Positions 46,243 to 56,900 of a stretch of DNA of 64,000 bases are shown one piece after another. The position numbers and the translations under genes were made by a program. The notes beneath the pieces are model-generated. The model searched no databases and had not been told where the DNA came from. It saw nothing but the letters and a program-made list of their open reading frames with translations. Position 1 is the stretch's first letter, and every line of letters begins with the position of its first letter. Source of the stretch: Telopea speciosissima (taxonomy: Eukaryota > Streptophyta > Magnoliopsida > Proteales > Proteaceae); assembly GCF_018873765.1 (NCBI RefSeq), contig NC_057917.1, positions 59,516,464 through 59,580,463 of the forward strand, written 5' to 3'.

Positions 46243-46673
46243 ATTTTTTTTTTTTTTTTGTGTGGGGGCCGGACTGCCCTTTTGTAATCGTGCCGATCTG
46301 TCGGCCTATAATGAATGAAAAAATTTATTTTTGCCAGAATCTAAGTGTTTTAGCTCGGTGCTCTCCACCTTCTTTTCTTTGTGTACTCTGTTCTATTTGT
46401 GGCCGAACTGCCGAGTCATTTTGCTAGCCGAGCTTAGGAACTTGTCTCTTTTTTGCCCATCCCTCATGTGGTCGGTGGCTCGGCCATGCCATGCCCGAGG
46501 TCAATGTGATCCTTGCCTTAGTTGGTTAATTCGCCGTTCCCTTTGGTCCTATTGGACAGGCTATCATATAAACGGATGCGTGGCCGAGCATCCTTCCTGG
46601 CCGAGCTTAATGCCTTAGCTTAGTTTTGAACTTTGTTAGGCTCGGCCAAAAGGGGGATGTTTGCTTTTGAGAA

Positions 46674-47152
46674 GTCGGCCAGGTATATGAGGACCGATCT
46701 TACGACTTGGCTGCCGACCTATGAGGGTCGGTCTTTGAGGTCGGCCAGGTTTATGAGAACCGGTCTTACGACTTGGCTGTCGACCTATGAGGGTCGGTCT
46801 TTGAGGTCGGCCAGGTCTATGAGGACCGGTCTTATGACTTGGCTGCCGACCTCTGCAGGTTGGTCTTTAAGGTCGGCTAGGTCTATGAGGACCGGTCTTA
46901 TGACGTCTTGAGGATCGATCTTACGACTTGGCTGCCGACCTATGAGGGTCGGTCTTTGAGGTCGGCAGGTCTATGAGGACCGGTCTATGACGACGGTCGG
47001 TCTTGAGTCGGCGGTCTATGACTTGCTGCCGACCTATGAGGGTCGGTCTTTGAGGTCGGCCAGGTCTATAAGGACCGATCTTATGACTTGGCAGCCGACC
47101 TATGAGGGTCGATCTTTGAGGTCGGCCAGGTCTATGAGGACCGGTCTTACGA
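46674..47152. repeat. 66-bp tandem array in the Retand 3' region
   Basis: About seven units, exact 66-bp spacing between units starting at 46674, 46740, 46806 and 46872, a degenerate stretch at about 46890-47030, then again 66 bp from 47055 to 47121. The core reads GACCTATGAGGGTCGGTCTT. Since 66 is a multiple of three, one frame stays open through it by chance. Amplified tandem repeats in this place are known in Retand elements. Confidence 0.9.
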
Positions 47153-47245
47153 CTTTGATTTGGGAGCTTGCCAATGCGTTAAGTGGTGGAGAAAGACTTT
47201 ATTGAATCAAATGTCGGAGCTGAAGCCGAATACAAGCGTTCTCAG

Positions 47246-48538
47246 TTATTGAAAAAACTTCTTCAAATTTTCCGAGTTCCAAGGTCTCGGTACCTTCTTG
47301 CCCCCCGGAGTCTGCAAGCGATATGTGCCCGGGCGAATTTGCTTGGAGACTATGTACGGGCCCTCCCAATTTGGTGCTAACTTTCCTTGCTGCCTCGGCT
47401 GGGATGCGCTAAGCTTTCTGAGAACAAGGTCCCCTTGACGGAAGTGCCGCTCCTTTACTCTTGAGTCATAGTACTTTGCCGTCCTCTGTTGGTATGCCGC
47501 GTTCCGGAGTAGGGCATTTTCTCGAACTTCATCGAGGAAGTCAAGGTTGGCTCTCAGTCCATCTTGATAGGTCTTCTCATCGAAGTTGAGCACTAGGTAC
47601 AACGAGGCCATAATTTCAACCGAGGCGAGGGCTTCGGTCCCATAAGCGAGGCGAAAAGGACTCTCCCCGGTTGGAGTTCTTACTGTCGTCCGATATGCCC
47701 ATAGGACACTTGGGAGTTCTTCCACCCATCTCCCCTTGGCCTCATCTAGCCTTCTCTTAATGCCGGCGAGTAATGTTCGGTTGGATACCTCTACTTGTCC
47801 ATTTGCTTGCGGATGAGCTACTAAGATGGGTCGGAAGTCAATGTAGAAGTGTTCACAGAACTCTCGAAAGGCCGGGTTGTTGAACTGGGTACCGTTATCA
47901 GTGATGAGCACTTTCGATAGTCCGAACCGATAGATGACCTTGTCTCGGAAGAATTTCTCCATGTTCTTCTCGGTGATGGTGGCGAGGGGCTCAGCCTCGA
48001 CCCACTTGGTGAAGTAATCGATCGCGACTACCACATACTTTCTGTTCCCCGATGCCGGGGTGAAATCTCCGAGAATGTCCATTCCCCACATAGCGAATGG
48101 GATTGGACTCAGCATTGAAGTCAACTTTGTTGCTGGTCGGCTTGGGATTGGTGCGAACAGTTGACACTTCTCGCACGTCTTCACATACCTCATGGCCTCT
48201 TCTTGCATTCTTGGCCAATAGAATCCTTGCCGAAGTATCTTGTATGCAAGAGCTCGGCCACCCATGTGACTCCCGCATATTCCCTCATGCACCTCGGCTA
48301 ATGCATACTCGGCCCCCTTTGGTCCAAGGCATCGGAGAAGAGGGGCCTAGATTGCTCTTTTGTAGAGCACCCCGTCGATCATGGCGTACTTGGCAGCTCG
48401 GATCTTGACCTTTCTTGCTTCGTCTCGGTTCTCCGGGAGAAGGTTATTCTCCAAGTAGTTGACAATGGGGTCCAACCAGGTCGGCCCGTCCTCTTCAATG
48501 TGCTTCACGCTTTCTTCTTGTAAGGAGGGCTTCTCCAA
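47246..48538 (-). pseudogene. integrase domain of the Retand polyprotein
   Basis: The long uninterrupted frame is 47246-48292. It carries the HHCC zinc finger (HEGICGSH...CEKCQ) and the DDE core: WGMDILGDF, LITDNGTQF and a Glu in NGQVEVSNRT. It ends with ENLKKFFQ and a stop. Upstream, 48347-48538 (WLDPIVNYLENNLLPENRDE...YKRAI) is the linker between RNase H and integrase, cut from it by a TAG near 48345 and from the RNase H by a TAA near 48548. Integrase alone would look catalytically complete, but it can no longer be made as part of the polyprotein. Confidence 0.85.
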
Positions 48539-48547
48539 GATTTCTAT

Positions 48548-48940
48548 TTATACTGACCGGCTCAGATATTGGAGGTCAGCCTCGACCAACTTGGACAGGG
48601 AGTCAGCCGCGGCATTTTTCTTTCTCGGTATTCGAGTCATCTCAAAGTGCTCGAGTTCGGAAATCAGATCTCGGGCTCGGCTCAGGTAAGCTATCATCCT
48701 TTCGTCTTTCGCTTCATAGTCTCCGTTGACCTGGTTGACTACGAGTTGGGAGTCTCCTTGCACCTTCAACCGCTTTATGCCCATTGCTTTGCTGACTCGA
48801 AGTCTAGCTAGAAGGGCTTCATACTCAGCCTCGTTGTTCGAGGCAGGAAACTTGAACCTCAGGGCATATTGGATCAGAAACCCTTCGGGGCTTACCAGTA
48901 TCAGGCCGGCCCCGCTTCCTCCGGAGTTGCTTGAGCCGTC
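48548..48940 (-). pseudogene. second (archaeal-type) RNase H of the Retand element
   Basis: It reads MNVDGSSNSGGSGAGLILVS, then NNEAEYEALLARLRVSKAMG, VQGDSQLVVNQVNGDYEAKD and RKKNAAADSLSKLV. The D..E..D..D pattern of the archaeal-type domain typical of the Tat lineage is visible. It follows the ordinary RNase H and is separated from it by a 14-bp tandem duplication (48941-48968) that breaks the frame. Confidence 0.85.
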
Positions 48941-48968
48941 GACATTCATGGTCCGACATTCATGGTCC
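48941..48968. repeat. 14-bp tandem duplication causing a frameshift
   Basis: GACATTCATGGTCC occurs twice without a gap (48941-48954 and 48955-48968). On the minus strand the frame WTMNV is repeated out of phase, so the pol frame is lost exactly between the two RNase H domains. Confidence 0.9.
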
Positions 48969-50239
48969 ATGTCGGGTCGGTCGTAGCCCCGACCTCTTCT
49001 ACTGTCTTTTCCTCCCCGACCTCAAGGTCGGGTCCTGTGCATTCGGCGATGAAGTCGGCAAGGGCTTGTCCTTTTATCGCCGTCCTCGGACGATAGCTTA
49101 TATCGTATTCACTTAGCTCAACCGCCCAGGTAATCAGCCGTCCCAAAACGTCGGGTTTGTGCAATATCTTCTTGAGTGGCTGATTGGTCAGTACCGCGAT
49201 CGGATGAGCTTGGAAGTACGGCCTTAGTTTCCTTGCAGCCATAACAAGAGCGAATGCTACTTTTTCGAACCCGGAGTACCTTGTCTCGGCATCGACAAGA
49301 ACGTGGCTGATGTAGTATATCGGCCTTTGAGTCCGACTCTCCTCTCTGATCAACACTGCATTGACCGCTACAGGGGTAGTGGCTAAGTAGACTTGAAGCT
49401 CCTCTTTTGGTTTGGGTCGGCTAAGGAGAGGCGGGTTCTCCAAATATTTCTTCAGCTCTTCAAAAGCTTTCTGGCATTCGTCCGACCATATAAAAGTCCT
49501 TTGGGTTCCGGATATTCTTGAGGGCTTTAAAAAACGGTAGGCACTTGTCTCCCGATCTCGACATGAATCGTGCCAACGCCGCCACACGCCCGTTTAGCCT
49601 CTGTACTTCTCGGATTGTCCTTGGAGGACTCATCTCTTGGATGGCTCTGATTTTTTTCGGATTGGCTTCAATGCCTCTGACAGAGACCATGAAGCCGAGG
49701 AACTTTCCCGAGGTCACGCCGAATGCACACTTGGCGGGATTCAGCTTCATTTGGTTTTTTCTTAATACATCGAAGGCTTCTTTCAGGTCGGCCAAGTGGT
49801 GTTCGGCCTTCAAACTTTTCACCAACATGTCATCCACGTAGACTTCCATGTTCCTTCCGATCTGCCCGCGGAATATATAGTTCACGAGGCGCTGGTATGT
49901 TGCTCCGGCGTTCTTCAATCCGAACGGCATGACCTTGTAGCAGAAATTTTCTTGGTCAGTTCGGAATGCCGTGTATGACTCGTCCTCCTCATGCATCATG
50001 ATTTGGTTGTTGCCGGAGTACGCGTCCATGAAACTCAGCATCTCGTGACCTGCCGTGGCGTCGATCAAGAGGTCGATCCGAGGTAGCGGGTACTCATCTT
50101 TTGGACAAGCCTTGTTGAGATCGGTGTAGTCGACACACATTCTCCACTTCCCGTTCGGTTTAGGGACCATGATAACGTTAGCCAACCAGGTCGGGAATTT
50201 TTCTTCTTGGATGAACCCTGATCGGCGAAGCTTTTCCAC
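48969..50239 (-). pseudogene. reverse transcriptase and RNase H of the Retand element
   Basis: RT in 49460-50239: KLRRSGFIQEEKFPTWLANV, VMPFGLKNAGATYQ and the catalytic YVDD (MEVYVDDMLVKS). RNase H in 48969-49520: FIWSDECQKAFEELKKYLEN, YFQAHPIAVLTNQPLKKILH and EYDISYRPRTAIKGQALADF. A single-base shift near 49490 separates the two (KNIRNPKDF continues as FIWSDECQ in another frame). Upstream of KLRRSGF another shift near 50270 breaks the connection to the protease part. Confidence 0.88.
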
Positions 50240-51297
50240 CTCTTCTTTGATCGCGGATTGGTTTTCGACCCGGATCTACGTGGAGTCGGTGCTCAGCTAT
50301 ATGCCTGGGTATGCCCGACATGTCGGTGGCCTACCAGGCAAAGACATCGGCGTTCGCCTTCAAGAAAACTCTGAGCTGATCCCTTTGATTTTCATTTAAT
50401 AATGATCCGAGCTGGACCACCTTTGTTGGGTCATCTTCGCTGAGATGAAATGGGGTCAGGTCTTCCACGGGTCGTCCTCTCCTCTCGACAAGCTCATCCC
50501 GCTGATCCTCGGGGAGATGCTCGACGCCCATTGCCATTCCTCGAACATTACCCTTGTTTTGCTTGACGAAAGTAGCGTAGCACTCCCGTGCCTTCTTCTG
50601 GTCACCTCGGACCTCACCAACACCGTTCTCGGTGGGGAACTTCATCTTCAAGTGTGTCGGGGAGATGATGGCTTGGAGGGCGATCAATGAAGGACGGCCG
50701 AGTATGGCGTTGAAAGCCACTACCGACCGTACCACCATGAATTTGACTTGAATCGTCGCCTAGCATGGAGCTTGCCCCATCGTGACCAGTAGGTCGATTG
50801 AGCCTTTGATGGTCCCGGCAGCTCCCGAGAACCCGTGGAGTGAGGTGCCTTCTGGCTTGAGTGCTTCGTCGCCGAAGCCAAATTGTTGGTACGCCTCTAG
50901 TGACATAAGGTCCACGGATGCGCCGATATCAACCAATACACGGTGGACTGGTCTGTTCGTAATTTCTACCTGCACCACTAAAGCATCATCATGAGGTAAA
51001 ATTATACCTTTGAAGTCGGCTTCGGTGAAGGAGATCGTCGCCGCTGGCTTGAGCTTCTTGGCGGGCATCTCGGCCACTCCGATGAACCGCGCGTTTGCCT
51101 TAGCCTTTCGAGTAGTCTCTTGCCCGGGCCCTCCGAGGATAGTGTATATGGGAGCTCCCTTGTCACTGCTCAGCTCGGATCCGTCCTCTTTCTTCTCTGC
51201 TCGGACTTTATCATCGTCTCGTTCAACTCGCCTGTTTTTGGCCCTAGGCTCGGCTCTTCTTTGATCTTGGTCTTCAGGCCGCCGACCTCCACGATCT
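50240..51297 (-). pseudogene. aspartic protease region of the Retand element
   Basis: The frame 50760-51077 contains the protease signature VLVDIGASVDLMSLEAYQQF (canonical D-T/S-G; here DIG, so T is replaced by I) and the later VRSVVAFNAILGRPSL, in the frame 50331-50738. Stops: TGA near 51297 between gag and this part, TAG near 50758 after GQAPC, and TAG after DVFAW near 50331. The final NADVFAW motif leads into the RT domain in intact elements. Confidence 0.8.
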
Positions 51298-51299
51298 TC

Positions 51300-53158
51300 T
51301 CAGCCTCCTTTGACATATTGCTTCAAGTGGCCCGCTTTTATCAGCTCTTCGATTTCTCTTTTCAGCTGATAGCAATCCTCGGTGTCGTGACCGGTGTCCT
51401 TGTGGAACTGACAATATTTGTTGGGATTTCGAGATGACCCCGCTTGCATTGGTCGGGGTCGGCGGATGCACCCTCCATCTTGTATTTGCATCAAGATCTC
51501 CTTGCATAAGGTATTCAGTGGAGTGTAGTCGGGGCTCCGAGCTCGATCCGACCTGTCGGCTCGATGATCCGTCCTGGGCCTTTTGTCTTCCCTACGGTCG
51601 TCCGTTGTCGACCTTTTCTTGTCGGGTCGGCCCTCATTTCCCTTCCCAGCCTGGAGGACCTCAACCATATTTGCAAACTCGTTGCACCTCTCCAAGAGCT
51701 CGGCCAGGTTTCTTATCGGCTTCCTGGCCAAGTCCTTGATGAGGTCCATGTCGACGAGCCTGTTGCTCATAGCCATATGGGCCATGGCCTCATCCAAATC
51801 CTTGATGTCCAAGGATTCCTTGTTGAAGCAGGAGACGAATGCCCGGATTGACTCATCGGGCCTTTGCTTCACGCTGAGTAGGTTGACCGTTGTCTTCTTG
51901 TGTTTCATACTACTCTGGAAGCGTGTGACGAAGGCTCGGCAGAGTTGAGTGAAGCTTTTTATGGAGTTCGGCGGCAACCATGAGAACCATGAGGTCGCCG
52001 CGCCCTTGAGGGATGCAGGGAAGGCTCGACAAGAAACGATCTCGGTACCTCCGTACATGGTCATCATCACATTAAAGTAGTTGTTGTGATCCGTCGGGTC
52101 GGTCGTCCAGTCATATCGGTCGAACGGGGGAGGTTTGAACCCGCTTGGTAGCGGCGCGGTCATGATCTCGGGAGGATATGGGTGTCGCCCGACCAACGAA
52201 TAGGATTCCGGGGTCGCTTGTTTCTTCAACCCCTCCACTTGCTCTGCCAAGTCTCGTAGCCGCCTCTCCAGCTCTATTTTGGGTGATCAGCCAACTGGCT
52301 CCTCGGCCCGTGGTCGGTACGGTCGGCCATCCCGTTGTGGTCGGCCATTCTAGTCTGCTCGGTCCTCGCCATCATTTCTTGTCTTCTTTCCTCCTAGAAG
52401 TTGGACCCACGGGGGCTCCCCTGCTGTTCTTCTCGGGCGGGCGAGCCTTGACGCCGGGGGTTATGACGAGATCCTTCTCCTCGTCTCGCGGCGCGCCGAT
52501 CATTCGATTCTTTCCCTTGTTCTTGGACTTTTCTAGGCTGTTCGTCCTCTCCGAGCCGCCCAGAAAATACCGACCTCCTTGCTACCGAGCCGGCTGGTTT
52601 GATTTCCTACCCTGTTCACGGGCTTTGGCGATGCTCTTGTTCATCCCGCCGAGCGCCTTTACTAGGGTGCGGAGGTGGAGTCTTCTGACGAGACGGGTGT
52701 GAGGACGCGGCTCAACTCGGTTTGGCTCTACGTTGGCCACCATTTTGCTGTAAGTCGCTCTCTGCGCGTATCGGAGCTGGAGGGGGTGCGGCCAGTGGTT
52801 GGCCCATCAGCCCGCCTCGGGCCATCTGGTTCATGAAGGTGCGCAGCATCTCGTTGGTGTGGAGCATCTGCAACTGTAAATCCATAACCTGTCGATTATT
52901 TGCCGGGGCTTCGGGGTCCAAACTTTTCGGCAAGGGTGGCGGTGCTGGTAGGCCCATCTCGTCCAAGCTTGGCTCGGCCTGTACCCGACTAGCCGCGGCC
53001 GTGGTTAGCGCACCTCCCCCATTCCCACTCTCTGGTGGGGGAATGGTGCCCGTGATGGGCTGCGCACCCCCTGTCCTAGGGGGTCTTCTGTTTATCCCCT
53101 GCCGAGAGGCTTCTCTGAACAATGGGTTGCTGCTCCTCCGTGCGGGAAGTCGAGCCAT
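51300..53158 (-). pseudogene. gag of the Retand element
   Basis: The N-terminal piece 52712-53158 is Pro/Arg-rich (MARLPARRSSNPLFREASRQ). The core 51300-52250 has the gag domain (AFPASLKGAATSWFSWLPPN, FTQLCRAFVTRFQSS), a basic Arg/Asp-rich stretch and a C-x2-H-x4-H-x4-C knuckle (YCQFHKDTGHDTEDC). Between 52251 and 52711 the frame is broken; only a short coiled-coil-like part (ELERRLRDLAEQVEGL) is readable next to 52250. Confidence 0.82.
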
Positions 53159-53231
53159 GCTACCCTGACCTCGTGTGCACCATTATTATTGCTCTGGGAA
53201 TTGGTAGAAACGACGATGCTTGCTGATGTCG

Positions 53232-53250
53232 TTCCCACAGACAGCGCCAA
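53232..53250 (-). promoter_or_regulatory. candidate primer-binding site of the Retand element
   Basis: On the minus strand TTGGCGCTGTCTGTGGGAA starts three bases inside the 5' LTR boundary. The first bases (TGGCGCxGT) resemble aspartate-tRNA-type PBS sequences of Tat/Athila elements; the rest does not fit well, so the tRNA is not certain. Confidence 0.6.
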
Positions 53251-53253
53251 ATC

Positions 53254-53963
53254 TATTGCGTGTGAAAACCTCCGGTGCTTGGTTCGCCTGCGGATGAGCC
53301 CGCAAAAACCAAGCAATGAGCACAAGAGGGCCGGTGTGGCTCCGGCCTAGGACTCTCCGATGCTCAAGTCAGGTCTCCAATGCAACAGCGTAACTGCTAG
53401 TGAAAGTGAGACGAGGAGTAGTGCTCTATACCTGGGTATTTATAGAGTGAGGAGGAGATGAGACGGTTGGAAGAGTCCTAGTATGGTAGGAGTCCTTCTT
53501 TCGGAAGGTTCTCCCGCGTAGAGCGGAGTGGAGAGTCATTTTCGGGGTCGGACTCTTATTAAGGTAAGAGTCCATGTAGAGTGTGATTCCGTGTTGTGCT
53601 GGGATCGTGGCTCGATCCTTATCCCGTGATTCTCGGGATGTGCTGACGTGGCCCAGAGATCTCCGGCGGGGTGCTATGGCAGCTTCAGTGGAGGAGGGCT
53701 CGGCCTCGGAGGTCGGCCCAAGGGGTCGGCAGAGGAGGTCGGCCCGAGAGGTGGTTCTCGGCCTCAAGCTCGGCTAGGAGTCTGGCTGACCTGTATGAGC
53801 TCGGCCTCAACCACTGGCCAGCTCGCTTGAGCCTGGCTCTATCAGATGACTTATCGAAGATGGGGTCGGCCCATTCTCCTGCTCGGCTCAACTCGGTTCT
53901 CGGACTGAGGTCGGATCAGCCACGGGGCAACCTCCGATAGGTAGGGTGTTTTATGCCTCATCA
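53254..53963 (-). repeat. 5' LTR of the Retand element (promoter LTR)
   Basis: 710 bp, the same length as the other LTR, about 97 percent identical by hand count (about 21 differences, nearly all transitions). A TATAAATA box on the minus strand lies at about 53437-53444 and would drive gag-pol. One terminal base is mutated (the LTR end CA is TA here). Confidence 0.93.
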
Positions 53964-53969
53964 GTACTC

Positions 53970-56900
53970 AATGGTTTTTTTTTGGAGGAGGGGGGGGGCA
54001 TATGCAAGGATAAATTATTACTATCAATCTATCCCATTTGAATTAAAAGATTTGATTAGGTTAACTTGTAAAAACCTAATCCTAAATACAAAACTCTGAC
54101 CATAAGCCTTGTACCCTCAAAGACTAAACCCTAGAACAAAACCTGAAATCCTCAATCTAAGTCCTAAAACCTAACCCCAAAACCAATACACTAAGCCCTA
54201 AACCTCCCCAAACACTAAGCACTAAAACCAAAGACCTTATTTGTAACACCCTAGACCCTAAGCAGCATTTAAATTTGGGTAGACCAATCCCAAAATGGCC
54301 CAGCAAATCATAGTCAAGTCCAGGTCTAACTTACAGACATGAGGTTGTGTTGTTTTTTTCACTAGTATGCCTATCTTGGATCATCTTGGGCTTACAATTG
54401 GGGCTTGATATAAATGGGTTGTGTTTGAAGATAGAAATATTTATTGAAAATATTTTAAAGCCTGCCTGAGGTCAGTGGTCTAGCCCAAAAGGCTAAATAC
54501 ATAAATGAACTATATTGGGCCTAGCTTGGCCCAGCCCAGTAAGGCCAATGTTGAACCCCTATCTATGAGATCTTGTACATGGACCAAACTTAGTGGGTCT
54601 AGGCTGTGATTTTCTGATTTCTGAAGTTAGAATTATACTATCCTTCGGGAAATACTTTTTCACGATGGCAGAGTGCAGTTTTTCTCTCACATGAGTTTTA
54701 TTTTTATTCTCTTTGATACTCTTAATATGTGGAGCATATGTAGATGATGCTTTTTTCAAGACAACCATTGATTTCCTTATTCTTGACGGGAGAGGGACCT
54801 CTGACCAAGCGGCATAGAGGAGTGCACCAATAAGGTATGACAGAGTGGTTTCGTATATAGGAGGACAGTGATGTCATTTCATGTGAAAAAGGAGAGATAG
54901 AGAGAGAGAGTATATGTGTGTTCTAACCTACCCTTTCCTAACGGCTCGGAGAACCTTCTCCCATTCTTTATGTATGATGATAACATTTCTATCATATCCT
55001 TATTGTATAGTACTGATCTTGGGTCTTATTGAAACAACCCTATTCTTCAATTTTAGTGAGGGACTTCCATTCTAAGTTTATAATTTCTAAGATAAGGTCA
55101 CATAGGATTAAACAAAAGCCAGTCCACACCTTCCCCCATTGTCATCTGCATCACTTGATTAAGCGATTGATATCATTCTTAATAGATCTTTTCAGTCTTT
55201 TAGTTTTGATCCAGTTTCCTTCATTCACCATGAAGGAGAATCCTTTGACTATTACAATATTTGGATAGACATCCTTAAGAGGGGAGGGGTAATTTTGACT
55301 TCGTCTATTAAGGGACAGAGTAATCATGAATCTTAGATGGGTATATTTTTTCTACACCCGAGATGGAGGAAAACTTTCTCCCTTACTTTTAGTCATCTAA
55401 CAGAGTTGTTTTTTTTTTTTTCCCTTTAAAAAAATAACAAAGTAATAAAAAAGAAGCTTATTGTAAAAATAATCTAAGCTCAATGCTATGCCAAAAAACC
55501 TATATTTATGTTTAGTAATATCGACAAACCCTATGATTGTTTTCTAGGATAGGTAATGGAAGATATAATATTTAGCGGGAAGAAATTAGTTTTTTCTTTT
55601 ACATATAAATTCATACATCAACAACTAACATAATCAAATCATCTATGCTAGCTGAGAAATATATATTACTTTTTAGTTTGTTACATCCGAAGGGGGAAAA
55701 ATAGAGAGAAAGAAACTTATTGTAAAAAGAATTTAGGTTCAATACTATGCCAAGAAACCATTTTTGTTTTAGCATTTTATAGTCTGTTTATGTTTTTTAA
55801 TGAAATTCTTTTACTGAATAAAAGATATCGACTCACAGATTACATTTATATTTATATTTTGTGTTTTACTTCTCCACTATCACAAACTCAAAGATAAAAG
55901 ACTGTCTCATAAGTTGAAGTTCTATTTTTCTTTCTTTTAGATACCTAATTTGGCAATTTGAAATCTCATTTCTTTTCTCTTGGTTTCCTAATCTATATGA
56001 CTATATGAGTGTACAACTTCTAAATTTTTTTTAACGATTTTGAATGTATATATTATTTTACTTTTTGGAATTTTCTTGTTGACATTTCTTAAGTTGTTAA
56101 ATAATTATCAACTTTATTTTTTTGCCTTTTTAGTATAACACACAATGGATTCTAATGAAGGCACGTGTACTCAAAAACTTAATGTGCATGGTAATGACAC
56201 ATTTTGATAACAACATAATGATGTCACTTTCAAATTATTTTTGAAAAGCATTTTCTATCCATAATTTAAAAAACTTTGAGGAATATATCAAGAACTATTA
56301 AAAGAAGATGTCAAGTTCTAAGTACACATATAGAAGTGTCATTCAAACATTCTCTAACTATTTTCCCTTGGTTGATTGTGCATTGAAATATATTCTTATT
56401 ACTACCTTTACATTGATGTAATGAATGAAGTATATAAAATGAAACACTCTTCATCGGTTATTTATTTCATATTCTTTTATGCCAACAGGGAAGGGGGAGG
56501 TATTGAAATCAAGGTAATTTCATTATAATAAAATAAGGTCTTCACTAACTCAAATTTTTGATAATTTACATAGTTCTTTAAATCATCAAGGAATATATTG
56601 ATACACCACAACTCACCTCAACCAAGCTCGACGTGTGCGAATGTGAAAAGGCAACATGAACCCAACCCAACACATGAGAGGAGGGATATTTACCTTCAAG
56701 ACCTCTTGTCCCTTAAAATTGACATTACTCTATACATACCTTTTTTCTTTCTCATCCACTTCCAATGTGAGACAAAAGAATTAGGGAAAGAGAACTCCAC
56801 TCAGTTGCGTAGCGCACACTGTCCATGCACCTAAACACAGGGGTGTGTAAAAATGACCATTGCACCCTTTGTCATTTCCATCTTTCCAGGGGTCAGGAGG

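Larger units (their letters stand above)
42794..53963 (-). mobile_element. Tat/Retand-type Ty3/gypsy LTR retrotransposon, full length, decayed
   Basis: About 11.2 kb, inserted in minus orientation with an exact 5-bp target duplication GTACT (42789-42793 and 53964-53968). Order in element direction: LTR (53963-53254), PBS, gag, protease, reverse transcriptase, RNase H, second (archaeal-type) RNase H, integrase, 66-bp tandem array, antisense gene, polypurine tract, LTR (43503-42794). The second RNase H, the tandem array after pol and an antisense frame before the 3' LTR are hallmarks of the Tat lineage, closest to Retand. The polyprotein is broken by several stops and frameshifts. Confidence 0.93.

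Noticed and set aside
46633-47205. Repeat-rich 'protein' with units RSARSMRTGLTTWLPTYEGR
   Set aside because: It is the translation of the 66-bp tandem array; 66 is divisible by three, so the frame is open by chance.
52178-52702. Plus-strand open frame of 174 codons opposite the Retand gag
   Set aside because: It lies antisense to gag, in GC-rich DNA where stops are rare, and has no recognisable domain, TATA box or splice signals.
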